This document shows, one piece after another, positions 53,516 to 62,636 of a DNA stretch of 64,000 nt. Each line of letters begins with the position of its first letter. Within the stretch, counting starts at the first letter, position 1. The notes under the pieces are model-generated. The model was not told the origin of the DNA. It did not search any database and worked only from the letters and a program-made list of their open reading frames with translations. Position numbers and translations under genes: made by a program. Origin of the DNA: Zobellella maritima (GTDB lineage: Bacteria > Pseudomonadota > Gammaproteobacteria > Enterobacterales > Aeromonadaceae); contig NZ_QCZE01000006.1 in assembly GCF_003075035.1 (NCBI RefSeq), forward strand, positions 1 through 64,000, written 5' to 3'.

Positions 53516-55046
53516 TCAGCAAGCTCCGGTCATTATCTCCGGTCAGGAAATAAGCTGGCAGGAGGTGGTACGGGTTGCTCGCTTGAACGCCCCGCTATCG
53601 TTGTCGTCCGGCATCTGGGAGCGGGTTGGCGCGGCCCGTCAGGCGGTAGAGGCATTTGCCGATTCGGGCCGTCCCTACTACGGCATCAATACCGGCTTGG
53701 GCGCCCTGTGTGATGTGGTGCTCGAACGGAACCAGCTGCAGAAGCTCTCCTGGCATACCCTGATGAGCCATTCCTGTGGGATCGGCGAGCCGCTCAGGCG
53801 CGAGCAGGTCCGGGCCATTATCTGCTCGGCGGTGATTAACTACAGCCATGGTTGTTCCGGGGTCAGCCTTGCGGTCGTTGAGGGACTGCTGCACCTGCTC
53901 AACGAGGACATTGTGCCCCGAGTGCCGGCGCAGGGCTCCGTCGGTTATCTGAGCCATATGGCGCATATTGGCCTGGCCCTGCTGGGCGAAGGTGAAGTTG
54001 AATTCCGCGGGCAGCTGGTGCCGGCCCGCCAGGCGCTGGATACCATCGGCATGGCGCCGGTGGAGCTCGGACCCAAGGATGGACTCTGTCTGGTCAACGG
54101 TACTCCGGCCATGACCGGCCTGGCCTGCCTGACGCTCGCCGACGCCGCCCGGCTGGCCTCCTGGGCAGATGTTATCGGTGCCATGAGTTTTGAGGCCCTG
54201 CGTGGCCAGCTTGATGCGCTTTCGCCATTGGTGACCCGGCGTAAGACGCACAGGGGCGTGCAGCAAAGTGGAGATAATTTACGCCAGCTGCTCCAGGACA
54301 GTCAGGTGTTGGCCCGTTGCCAGGGCGAACACCTGCAGGATGCGCTCAGCCTGAGGTCTATCCCTCAGGTGCATGGCGCCTGCCGAGATCAGTTCGCACA
54401 TGCCGCCGGTCAGGTTAACGCTGAACTTAATTCGGCTACCGATAACCCAATGGTTATAAAGGAAGAGGCAGGCTATCGCGTCATCTCCCAGGCCAACCCC
54501 CATGGCGAATCCGTAGCCATGGCCTGCGATCTGCTGGCGATCGCCGTCTGTGAGTGGAGTTCGATTTCCGAACGGCGCAGCTTCCGACTGGTGACGCCCC
54601 AAGCCAACAAACTGCCGCCGTTTCTGACTCATGGCAGCGGGGTCAAGTCCGGCATGATGATAGCGCAGTACTCGGCCGCATCGCTGGTGGCCGACAACAA
54701 GCGCCTGGCACAGCCGGCGGTGACCGACAACTACCTGACCTCGGGATTGCAGGAAGACCACCTGAGCCTGGGGGAAAGCAGTGCATTGAAGCTCGACAAG
54801 GCGTTGGACAATGCCTTCCATGTCTTGGCTATCGAGTATCTTCTGGCAGCTCAGGCTTTTGATTTTATTGAGCAACCATTATTTGGCCGCGGCACCGGAT
54901 TAGCCTGGCGGCAGCTGAGAGAACGAGTAGCCTTCTATGAAGAAGAACACTCGCTCCACCTGGATATTCGTGCGACCTGTGAGTGGTTGCGCGATGAAAC
55001 ATCGTTACAGGCATTATGCCAATTATGCCCTCAACTGGATTCCTGA
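53508..55046 (+). CDS. HAL/PAL-family lyase lacking the MIO-forming Ala-Ser-Gly
   Basis: A 512-residue paralogue of the adjacent HutH. Colinear landmarks are YGINTG (Tyr58), SHSCGIGE (His88), LVNGTP (Asn197), Gln277, Arg283, DNPMV and QEDH (Glu416). At the MIO site HutH reads [15 protein letters not shown], whereas this protein reads GSVG-YLSHMAH: the triad is deleted in frame. The HutH Tyr281 position is Leu280 and Phe330 is Pro331. Without MIO it should not deaminate histidine. Ergothionase, a HAL-fold enzyme eliminating trimethylamine without MIO, is the best precedent. Coupled to the BCCT gene; substrate inferred as hercynine-like. Confidence 0.85.
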   Translation: MNNQQAPVIISGQEISWQEVVRVARLNAPLSLSSGIWERVGAARQAVEAFADSGRPYYGINTGLGALCDVVLERNQLQKLSWHTLMSHSCGIGEPLRREQVRAIICSAVINYSHGCSGVSLAVVEGLLHLLNEDIVPRVPAQGSVGYLSHMAHIGLALLGEGEVEFRGQLVPARQALDTIGMAPVELGPKDGLCLVNGTPAMTGLACLTLADAARLASWADVIGAMSFEALRGQLDALSPLVTRRKTHRGVQQSGDNLRQLLQDSQVLARCQGEHLQDALSLRSIPQVHGACRDQFAHAAGQVNAELNSATDNPMVIKEEAGYRVISQANPHGESVAMACDLLAIAVCEWSSISERRSFRLVTPQANKLPPFLTHGSGVKSGMMIAQYSAASLVADNKRLAQPAVTDNYLTSGLQEDHLSLGESSALKLDKALDNAFHVLAIEYLLAAQAFDFIEQPLFGRGTGLAWRQLRERVAFYEEEHSLHLDIRATCEWLRDETSLQALCQLCPQLDS

Positions 55047-55058
55047 GGTAATCGAACT

Positions 55059-56591
55059 ATGTCAAATTTGGAAATCATCCCCGGCAAAATGACCCTGGCG
55101 CAGATGCGCCAAGCCTATGAGCAGCCGGTCAAGCTGAGCCTGGACCCGAGCACCCACGGCACCATTCAAGCCTCGGTCGACTGTGTCAACCGCATGGTCG
55201 CCGAGGACAGAACCGTATACGGCATCAACACCGGCTTCGGCCTGCTGGCCAATACCCGTATCAAGCCGGAAGACCTGGAAACCCTGCAGCGGTCGCTGGT
55301 GCTGTCCCACGCCACTGGCCTGGGTGAACTGGTAAGCGACGAGCTGGTGCGGCTGATCATGGTACTCAAGATCAACGGCCTGGCCCGGGGCTTTTCCGGC
55401 ATCCGCCTTAAGGTGCTGGATGCGCTGATGGCGCTGGTCAACCATGAGGTGTATCCCTGCATTCCCGCCAAGGGATCGGTGGGCGCCTCTGGCGACCTGG
55501 CGCCGCTGGCGCACATGAGCTGTGTACTGCTGGGCGAAGGCCAGGCCCGTTACCAGGGTGAAGTGATCAGTGCCGGCCAGGCGCTGGAAATTGCCGGGCT
55601 CAAGCCGATGGCCCTGGCGCCGAAAGAAGGCCTGGCGCTGCTCAACGGTACCCAGGTGTCCACCGCCTTTGCCCTGCGCGGCCTGTTCGAAACCGAAGAT
55701 CTGTTCGCCAGCGCCATCGTGGTCGGCGGCCTGACCGTGGAAGCAACCCTCAGCTCCCGCCGGCCCTTCGATCCCCGCATCCACGCGGTGCGTGGCCAGC
55801 AGGGGCAGATCGACGCTGCCGCCGCCTATCGCCATGTACTGGGCGAATCCAGCGACCTCAGCAAGTCTCATGCAAACTGTGCCAAGGTACAGGATCCCTA
55901 CTCCCTGCGCTGCCAGCCCCAGGTGATGGGGGCCTGCCTGACCCAGTTGCGGCAAGCCGCCGAGGTGCTGCTGATCGAAGGCAATGCGGTATCCGACAAC
56001 CCGCTGGTGTTCGCCGAAGACAATGACGTCATCTCCGGCGGCAACTTCCACGCCGAGCCGGTGGCCATGGCGGCGGACAATATCGCCCTGGCGATTGCCG
56101 AAATCGGCTCCCTGAGCGAGCGCCGGGTATCGCTGATGATGGATACCCATATGTCCGGCCTGCCGCCTTTCCTGGTGGAAAACGGCGGAGTCAACTCCGG
56201 CTTTATGATTGCCCAGGTGACGGCGGCGGCACTGGCCTCCGACAACAAGGCGCTGGCGCACCCGCATTCGGTCGACTCGCTGCCGACGTCCGCCAACCAG
56301 GAAGACCATGTGTCCATGGCCCCCAACGGCGGCCGTCGCCTGTGGCCCATGGTGGAAAACAGCCGCGGCGTGCTGGCTATCGAGCTGTTGGCGGCCTGTC
56401 AGGGCCTGGACTTCCGTGGTGGCCTGAAGACCACTCCGACCCTGGAGCTGGCCCGTCAAACCCTGCGTGAAAAGGTCGGCTACTACGACAAGGACCGCTT
56501 CTTCGCGCCGGATATCGAACAGGCCGATGGCCTGCTCAAGGCCGGTTGCCTGAGCCGTCTGGTTCAACCTGATCTTTTGCCTAGCCACTGA
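55059..56591 (+). CDS. hutH: Histidine ammonia-lyase
   Basis: A 510-residue enzyme eliminating ammonia from L-histidine to give urocanate. The MIO triad Ala143-Ser144-Gly145 is intact in [15 protein letters not shown], one residue off the Pseudomonas putida numbering. Tyr54, His84, Asn196, Gln278, Tyr281, Arg284, Phe330 and Glu415 are all present. It is the last gene of the hut operon, 12 bases after the MIO-less paralogue, and ends at a strong terminator. Its presence shows the paralogue is not simply the organism's HutH. Confidence 0.97.
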   Translation: MSNLEIIPGKMTLAQMRQAYEQPVKLSLDPSTHGTIQASVDCVNRMVAEDRTVYGINTGFGLLANTRIKPEDLETLQRSLVLSHATGLGELVSDELVRLIMVLKINGLARGFSGIRLKVLDALMALVNHEVYPCIPAKGSVGASGDLAPLAHMSCVLLGEGQARYQGEVISAGQALEIAGLKPMALAPKEGLALLNGTQVSTAFALRGLFETEDLFASAIVVGGLTVEATLSSRRPFDPRIHAVRGQQGQIDAAAAYRHVLGESSDLSKSHANCAKVQDPYSLRCQPQVMGACLTQLRQAAEVLLIEGNAVSDNPLVFAEDNDVISGGNFHAEPVAMAADNIALAIAEIGSLSERRVSLMMDTHMSGLPPFLVENGGVNSGFMIAQVTAAALASDNKALAHPHSVDSLPTSANQEDHVSMAPNGGRRLWPMVENSRGVLAIELLAACQGLDFRGGLKTTPTLELARQTLREKVGYYDKDRFFAPDIEQADGLLKAGCLSRLVQPDLLPSH

Positions 56592-56616
56592 GCACGAGTG
56601 AGCTGACAGGGCATTT

Positions 56617-56646
56617 GGGGGTTGCTTTGGGCAACCCCCTTTTTTT
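56617..56646 (+). terminator. Terminator of the hut operon
   Basis: A 9-bp stem, gggggttgc / gcaaccccc, loop tttgg, followed by seven T, 26 bases after the hutH stop. Confidence 0.95.
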
Positions 56647-56660
56647 ATGGAGAGCATCAT

Positions 56661-56704
56661 GGGTGGCGGGAATGCCTGAATGGCAGGCGTACTTACCGGG
56701 CCCT
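56661..56704 (+). repeat. Dispersed intergenic repeat, partial copy C
   Basis: It shares tggcgggaatgcc, an inner tgcc-tgaa-tggca hairpin and ccgggccctg with the 3' half of copy B (tggcgggaatgccggaacggc ending ccggccctgg). The 5' half with ccccatggggg is absent. It lies between the convergent hut and siderophore operons. Confidence 0.5.
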
Positions 56705-56823
56705 GTTGCTGCTTATTCATGGTTACAGCAGGGCGCTGTGATCAAGCGTCAGCAATAGGGCTGCTACCTTTGGCTTGTTTATGGCGGCAGAGCCACCTGA
56801 TGGCGTTACCAATATCAGCCTGA

Positions 56824-58044
56824 TCAGCCTGTCGTGATGGTTTGGTGACTTCCATTGTTCGGGTGTTTCTCGCTCAGGAAGAGCTGCTCCGGTGCCGGGT
56901 GCATCAGGAAATGCTGGTGGGAGATATTCCAGGCATAGGCACCCGCATGGCGGAACACCAGCCAGTCGCCGATGGCCAGCTCGGCAATGGGCTGGCGGCG
57001 CGCCAGCACATCCTTGGGGGTGCACAACTGGCCTACCAGAGTGACATGAGTGTCCCGCAGCCGGGCAGGATGCAGGCCGCGCAGTACATAAAAGGGATGA
57101 TCGTGGCCCTGGGCCGCCGGGGTGCGGAAATGATGGGTGCCGCCGCGGGCGATGGCAAACCATTCCCCGTGGTTGCGCTTGATGTCTAGCACCTCCATCA
57201 CATAGTAGCCGCAGCGGGCGCTGATGAAGCGTCCGCATTCGAAGCGTAGCCGGGTGTCGGTCATCTGTTCGTCAATGATCAGCGCCTGCAGATCCCGGCA
57301 GAAGGCGGGCCAGTCAAATAGCCGATCCGGCTGCTGGTAGTCGATGCCGATACCGCCGCCCACATTCAGTACCTTTGTCTCCAGCCCGTATTGGGCCTGC
57401 CAGCCCTTGACGGTACGGAAATAGAGCCGTATCAACGCCAGGTGGGCCTGAGCATCCAGCTGGTGGGACATCAGGTGAAAGTGGAAGCCCTGTAACTCAA
57501 GACAGGGATGCTCGGCAACCAGCGCCAGGGCCTCGGGCAGATCGTCCGGGTCCAAGCCGAAGGGGGTGGGCTTGCCGCCCATGGCGAGCTTGGTGCTGGG
57601 CAGGCCGTCGAGCGGGATGTTCATGCGCAGCATGATGCCTGCTGTGCAGCCGAGCCCGGTACAGAGGCCAGCTAGCCGCTCCAGTTCGGTCAGGCTTTCC
57701 ACATGGATGCATTCCACGCCCAATTGCAGGGCGGTTTCCAGCTCTGCGTTCAGCTTGCCGGGGCCGCCGAACAGCAGTCGTTGTTGCGGGTGCCGTTCCG
57801 CCAGCCAGGCCAGTTCGCCGCCCGAGGCAGCCTCGAAGCCGTCCACGATGGGAGCCAGGGTATCCAGGATGGGTCCCATGGGGTTGGCCTTGGCGGCATA
57901 GAACAGCTCGCAGTTGGCGGGCAGGGCCTCGCGCATCTGTCTAGCGTGGGCGGCCAGCGCGTCCAGGTCGTAGAGATAGGCGCAGAAAGGTTCGCCGGCG
58001 GTCTGTTGCAGGTGGCGCAGTTGTTGTTCAATCAAGGGGGTCAT
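56824..58044 (-). CDS. pvsE: PLP-dependent siderophore decarboxylase (PvsE-like)
   Basis: A 406-residue fold-type III (alanine-racemase-like barrel) decarboxylase related to diaminopimelate decarboxylase and to SbnH, AcsE and PvsE of siderophore pathways. PLP lysine Lys52 lies in FYAAKANPM; the phosphate-binding GGGIGIDY is near residue 240; the active-site FECGRF and the C-terminal AGAYAWNISHQHFL are present. It probably decarboxylates a citryl-serine intermediate to the ethanolamine form (by analogy). It overlaps the upstream NIS synthetase gene as ATGA. Last gene of the operon. Confidence 0.87.
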   Translation of the reverse strand: MTPLIEQQLRHLQQTAGEPFCAYLYDLDALAAHARQMREALPANCELFYAAKANPMGPILDTLAPIVDGFEAASGGELAWLAERHPQQRLLFGGPGKLNAELETALQLGVECIHVESLTELERLAGLCTGLGCTAGIMLRMNIPLDGLPSTKLAMGGKPTPFGLDPDDLPEALALVAEHPCLELQGFHFHLMSHQLDAQAHLALIRLYFRTVKGWQAQYGLETKVLNVGGGIGIDYQQPDRLFDWPAFCRDLQALIIDEQMTDTRLRFECGRFISARCGYYVMEVLDIKRNHGEWFAIARGGTHHFRTPAAQGHDHPFYVLRGLHPARLRDTHVTLVGQLCTPKDVLARRQPIAELAIGDWLVFRHAGAYAWNISHQHFLMHPAPEQLFLSEKHPNNGSHQTITTG

Positions 58045-59807
58045 GCGGATGCTCTCATCGGGTGGGCAAGCAGGGTGTAATCGGCCTGACGGTCGGCCTT
58101 TTGCAGCAGCCGGGTCTTCAGGTTGTTCTTGGATGGCAGGGGGCCGCCGGCCAGCAGATCGGCGATTTCCTCCGGGCGGCCGTTGGCGTCGGCCCAGGCC
58201 CGCAGGACAGACGACAGCCGCTGCCAGGCGGCCTGTTCCAGCTCTGCGCTGCCGTCGGCCAGATGGAAGATGGCTTCCGACAGGTTGTTGACCAGCAGGC
58301 AATAGCCGATACGGTTCCAGCCCTGGGCCCTGGGATAGTAAACCGAGGCTCGGGCCCGCTCCGACAGGCCCTGTAGGCGCTGCTCCGGCCACAGCTCCGG
58401 GAGCAGCTTGGTGCCTTCCAGATCCCGGATCCAGACCCGGCTCGGCAGGCCGTTATCGAAGCCTATCAGGGTATTCTGCAGGTGGGGCTCGAACACCACC
58501 CCATGGTTGAAGAAGGCATCCAGCACCCCGGGCACCAGGGCGCGCAGGTAGGCGTCGAACCAGTTCAGGGCGGCGTCCCGGTAGCACCAGCCCCGCTCCC
58601 GGGCCAGACCGGTTAGTCGTGGCACCAGCTGGCTCTGGCCGAAGCGATCCCAGGCGAACAGGGCACCGGCCAGGGTCGGCTCGCAGGCCTGCTGAGCGTT
58701 TGGCGCCAGGTTGTCGCGGTAGAGCAGGCCGAAGCATTCCTGCAGGTGTTGAACGTCCGCCTGTTCTGCCGGCCCGGCCAGGGACGAAAAGTCCAAGCTG
58801 GTGGCGGCGGGCTCCCGCATCAGCACAAAGCCCGGATTGGTCCGCTCCAGCTGTTCCAGCACCGGGGCCAGGCATTCGCTCATAAAGACCGCGCTTTCCA
58901 GTTCGTACCAGGCATTCTTGCGCACGCAGTTGGTCAGCCGCACATGGATGGAACACTTGAGAAAATAGGGCAGATCCGCGCGATACAGGGTGCGCACCGA
59001 GGAAGTGGGCCACATGGCCAGCCCCCGGGGACCCAGGTATTCGATCAGCCCCCGTTGCTCGGCCCGACGGTAGAGCGAGGAGTCTAGGATATGGCGGACC
59101 TCCCAGGGGTGGCAGGGATAGAGGCCGGGGGCGCCGGCCAGCTGTTCCAGCATGGCGAGCACCGCCGGCTCGCCCCTGTGTTGCCACAGGGCGTCATCGA
59201 CCCGGAACCAGCAAAGCGGAAAGCGGGCGCCGACCTCGGGTGAACAGGCCAGCAGTGCGTCCATGGGCACGCCGTGACGGCTCTTGGGGCTGGGGTGCAT
59301 GGGATGCCCCCAGAGCAGGGCCTGCTCGCTTTCCAGCAGGCGGTCGGCCTGGACGGGACGGGCATGGGCCAGGAAGGCGCGGGTGATGCCGATGCTGTTG
59401 TCCAACTGGTCCGCCAGCTCCCGGTTATAGGGGGTACGGGTCTGCAGCGCCATCTCCTGCAGCAGCAGGCGGCGGGCATCCAGGGCCGACAGCGGTCGCC
59501 AGGGCTGGCCGAAGCGCTTGATGAAGGGCGCCGAACTGAAGCGGGCCCGGCCCAACAGGCTGACGCGGTCCGCCTTCAGCGCCAGTTTGACGCCGCTTTC
59601 GGGCAGGCTCAGGCGCAGCGCTTCGCCGGCGAGCAGGGTGCTGGTTAGGGCCTTGGGCAGATCGCCATCGGCCCGCCACTCCACCTGGCCGGCGGGCAGG
59701 GCGAATTCCCGCAGGTAACAGTTCAACAGGCAGCCGATGGCCTGATGTTCGGCCAGGCCCTGCAGCGGATCACTTAACGGTGCGGTCGAGATGAGCTGGG
59801 CTTCCAT
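58041..59807 (-). CDS. pvsD: IucA/IucC family NIS synthetase (PvsD-like)
   Basis: A 588-residue NRPS-independent siderophore synthetase. The ATP/citrate motif GHPMHPSPKSRHG is at residues 167-179. Further family segments are SSVRTLYRADLPYFLK, CSIHVRLTNCVRKN, and FEPHLQNTLIGFDNG with the RDLEG metal site. By gene position it corresponds to PvsD, proposed to activate citrate for coupling to serine. The start MEAQLIS at 59807 overlaps the exporter gene's 3' end by 38 bases. GC content is high here. Confidence 0.88.
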   Translation of the reverse strand: MEAQLISTAPLSDPLQGLAEHQAIGCLLNCYLREFALPAGQVEWRADGDLPKALTSTLLAGEALRLSLPESGVKLALKADRVSLLGRARFSSAPFIKRFGQPWRPLSALDARRLLLQEMALQTRTPYNRELADQLDNSIGITRAFLAHARPVQADRLLESEQALLWGHPMHPSPKSRHGVPMDALLACSPEVGARFPLCWFRVDDALWQHRGEPAVLAMLEQLAGAPGLYPCHPWEVRHILDSSLYRRAEQRGLIEYLGPRGLAMWPTSSVRTLYRADLPYFLKCSIHVRLTNCVRKNAWYELESAVFMSECLAPVLEQLERTNPGFVLMREPAATSLDFSSLAGPAEQADVQHLQECFGLLYRDNLAPNAQQACEPTLAGALFAWDRFGQSQLVPRLTGLARERGWCYRDAALNWFDAYLRALVPGVLDAFFNHGVVFEPHLQNTLIGFDNGLPSRVWIRDLEGTKLLPELWPEQRLQGLSERARASVYYPRAQGWNRIGYCLLVNNLSEAIFHLADGSAELEQAAWQRLSSVLRAWADANGRPEEIADLLAGGPLPSKNNLKTRLLQKADRQADYTLLAHPMRASA

Positions 59808-60942
59808 CTGTGTGGGTCTCCATAGTGAAAAAAGCGAGTAACAGCAGGCCACCGGCACAGGCCAGGGCGGCGGCGACAAAGGGGGCTTGCACGCCCGGAC
59901 CGGCGCTGAGCCAGGCGGCCACCAGACCGGCCAGCACCCCGGCGCCCTTGCCCACTGCGTCGAGTTTGCCGAACCAGCTGCCGGCGTTGTGGCTTTGGGT
60001 CAGCTGGCCGATCAGCTGGTTCAGGCCCTGGAAGCCGAGCCAGACGCCCAGACCGAACAGCAGGCGGGCCGCCAGCAGGGCGGGGAGGCTGTGCAGCTGA
60101 AACTGCCAGAGGCAGGCCAGCAGTTGCAGCGACAGCCCCCACAGCAGTGCCGCGCGCCAGGGCAGTTGCCAACGGTGCGCAAAGGGTTGCACAAGCAGGT
60201 ACACCAGGTGCGGCAGGCTGTAGAGCAGGCCGATCAGTGCCGGCTCGGCGACCAGCCGCTCGGCATAGGGCAGGAAATAGGGAAAGGTCGCCACCATGGC
60301 AAAGAAGAATAGGAACTGCAGCGCCATGGCCATCCACAGCCAGTGGCCGGGCAGGGCGGCATCACCGGCTTCGGGCGCTTGTTTGGTGCCGGCCTTGCCT
60401 TCACCGGGCAGGGCCAACCCCAACCCCAGCGCCAGCAGCGGCAACAGCGCCAGCCAGAGGTAGAGCTGGCGTACCGAAAAGGCGGCGGCCAGCAACCCCA
60501 GCCCGATGGGTGCACAGACCAGCGCCAGGCGGGCGGTGAACTGGGTCCAGTTCAGGGCGCGGGCGAGCTGTTCCCGGCCCAGGCTGACGGCCAGGTATCC
60601 GTTGGCGGCGGCCAGGGTGCCACCGAACAGCCCCTGCAGCGCCAGCGCCAGGATGAACCAGTTCAGGCTGGGCGCCAGTCCGGCCAGCAGGAAGGCCAGG
60701 CTCAGTCCAGCCAGGGCCCGCAACAGCGAGGCCTTGCGGCCGAAGCGATCGGCAAACCGCCCCCACCAGGGGGCGGACATGGCCGTGAGCACGGCGGGCA
60801 GGCTGTACAACAGGCCGACCCAGGGGCTGGTCTGCGCCAGACCGAATTCGGCCACCAGGCGGGGCATAAACAGCGGCATGCCGAGCACGGTAAAGGCCGC
60901 CAGGAAATGACAGGCCAGCACGGCGGGAAGCACGTTGATCAT
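59770..60942 (-). CDS. pvsC: MFS transporter, probable siderophore exporter (PvsC-like)
   Basis: A 390-residue major facilitator protein with twelve helices. The MFS loop 2-3 motif appears as GRFADRFGRKASLLRALAG, and the N-terminus is MINVLPAVLACHFLAAFTV. Located between two NIS synthetase genes, the same place as the vibrioferrin exporter gene pvsC. It overlaps the upstream NIS gene by ATGA and the downstream one by 38 bases, so it is translationally coupled. Likely exports the finished siderophore. Confidence 0.87.
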   Translation of the reverse strand: MINVLPAVLACHFLAAFTVLGMPLFMPRLVAEFGLAQTSPWVGLLYSLPAVLTAMSAPWWGRFADRFGRKASLLRALAGLSLAFLLAGLAPSLNWFILALALQGLFGGTLAAANGYLAVSLGREQLARALNWTQFTARLALVCAPIGLGLLAAAFSVRQLYLWLALLPLLALGLGLALPGEGKAGTKQAPEAGDAALPGHWLWMAMALQFLFFFAMVATFPYFLPYAERLVAEPALIGLLYSLPHLVYLLVQPFAHRWQLPWRAALLWGLSLQLLACLWQFQLHSLPALLAARLLFGLGVWLGFQGLNQLIGQLTQSHNAGSWFGKLDAVGKGAGVLAGLVAAWLSAGPGVQAPFVAAALACAGGLLLLAFFTMETHTDGSPAHLDRTVK

Positions 60943-62636
60943 GGGGCCGCCCGCAGGAAGTTGGGGCCCGACAGCCCGTAGAACTTGTTGATGTCGGCCG
61001 CCCCCGAGTGTTGCTTGCTGAGCAGGCTGCCGCTTTGCAGCAGGTACTTGACGTACTGGCGCTCGGCACCGAACAGCAGTTCTTCGGCCAGCCGGGTATC
61101 CAGCCCCTCCAGCTGCAGGGCATCCAGCTCGCCCCGCAGGCTCAGGCGCAACACCCGGTAGCCCCACTCCCGGTCCAGGCAGCCCTGTTCGGCTAGGCCC
61201 TCGAGCACGGCGGCGAGATCCAGCTGCAGGGTGATGGTGGTGAACATCTGCGCCAGGGCCAGCTCGTCGTCCACCAGGATACGGGCATCGCGCAGCTCGT
61301 CGAGGCTACCGGCCAGTCCCGGACAGGCCTGGCTGAAGCGGGGCGGCCACAGCCGGGCGGCGTCATTGTCTTTCATTACCAGGCTCAGGGGATGACCGGG
61401 TACGAGGGACAGCACGGCATTTTGCTGGTTGGATTCCAGGGCAATGCCGTATTTCAGCCACAGCCGCAGATGCACCCTGGCCATCAGGGCACAGTATTCT
61501 TGCCACCAGTGCTCGAGTCCGGGTCCGCCCTGCTGTTCCAGCAGCGCGGCAATATAGGGGCGGCCGTCGGGCAGGGGGCTGCACAGGGCGGCCACCGGCA
61601 CCAGGGTTTCGCCGGCTTTGGGCTCGGGGTAGCGGCGCAGCAGGAAGGCATGGAGCTTGTCATCGCCCAGATGGCCGGCCACCGATTCGTCCACATGGCG
61701 ATAATGGCCCTGCAGCCGGGCATCGTGATGCTCCAGGGTCGTCAGGCAGCGGGCGAACCAGTGGCCGTCATACAGGGTGCTGGGCTTGATCAGGCGGATG
61801 TTTTTCTGGCCCAGGGTGGCCATGGCCAGCGGCACCTTGAGATGATCGCCGGGCCTGTCCTTCAGGGCCAGGGTGCGCACCGACAGGGTGGGGACCACCG
61901 GCAGACAGGTCTTGGGTGCCGGCAGGGCGTCGGCGGGCAGGGGGCCGAGCTGCTGCCAGGTGAGCGGGTGCACCGGCAGCAGTACATGGCTGTGGGCCAG
62001 GCTCGCGGACAGGCCCACCTGGGCGAAGCCGGGCCACCAGTCCGGCAGGGGGCCGGTCAGGGTCACCCGGCCGGCGGGCAGCGCCAGCCAGTGCAGCTCG
62101 AATACCGGGGCGAACTCGGGCGCATAGGCCCTGAGTTGCTCGGGGCTGAAGCCGAACTTGGCCCGGGCCGTGGGGTAATAGGGGTGATCGAGGAAGCTGG
62201 CCAGCTGATCTGCATGCAGCAGCCGCGCTCCCCAGTCCCCTCCGAAGCGGGCCAGTTGCCCGGCCTGTTCGGCGAAGGCCCGGCGACAAAGCTCGCCCTG
62301 CTCGACCGCGGCGTCGGCCTCATCCATATAGGACAGATAGAGTGCCTGCTCCGCCGGCTCCAGACCGGTCATCAGCCGGCCGAGCCAGGCGCGGTGGCCG
62401 GACTCCTGGCGCCACTGGTCGCCCGCCCGGTAAAACCAGTGGCTGGCCGTGGTGCGCAGGGGCTGCATGTAATCGCAGTTTGTCACCGGCAGGCGCAGGG
62501 GCGTTCCCAGATGGTCGAGCTCAAGCCAGAGTTGGCCGTCCTGCTCGATGCGCCGGCCGCGGCTGAGGATCTGGCGTACATCCTCCCGCAGGCAGGTGTC
62601 CATGATGCGCCGGCAGATGCGTTGTTGTTCTGTCAT
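60939..62636 (-). CDS. pvsB: IucA/IucC family NIS synthetase (PvsB-like)
   Basis: A 565-residue NIS synthetase of a different subtype from its neighbour. The substrate-loop motif is HPYYPTARAKFGF (residues 151-163) in place of HPMHPSPKSRHG, followed by HSHVLLPVHPLTWQQL, PTLSVRTLALKD, and ALESNQQNAVLSL with the downstream MKDND metal site. By position it corresponds to PvsB. The start overlaps the ATP-grasp gene stop as TGATG. Together with PvsD it should build a mixed citrate-based siderophore. Confidence 0.88.
   Translation of the reverse strand: MTEQQRICRRIMDTCLREDVRQILSRGRRIEQDGQLWLELDHLGTPLRLPVTNCDYMQPLRTTASHWFYRAGDQWRQESGHRAWLGRLMTGLEPAEQALYLSYMDEADAAVEQGELCRRAFAEQAGQLARFGGDWGARLLHADQLASFLDHPYYPTARAKFGFSPEQLRAYAPEFAPVFELHWLALPAGRVTLTGPLPDWWPGFAQVGLSASLAHSHVLLPVHPLTWQQLGPLPADALPAPKTCLPVVPTLSVRTLALKDRPGDHLKVPLAMATLGQKNIRLIKPSTLYDGHWFARCLTTLEHHDARLQGHYRHVDESVAGHLGDDKLHAFLLRRYPEPKAGETLVPVAALCSPLPDGRPYIAALLEQQGGPGLEHWWQEYCALMARVHLRLWLKYGIALESNQQNAVLSLVPGHPLSLVMKDNDAARLWPPRFSQACPGLAGSLDELRDARILVDDELALAQMFTTITLQLDLAAVLEGLAEQGCLDREWGYRVLRLSLRGELDALQLEGLDTRLAEELLFGAERQYVKYLLQSGSLLSKQHSGAADINKFYGLSGPNFLRAAP

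Noticed and set aside
53508-55046. Treating the second HAL gene as a pseudogene
   Set aside because: The frame is intact over 512 codons, many active-site residues and motifs are kept, the missing triad is an exact in-frame loss, and the gene is translationally coupled to the transporter.
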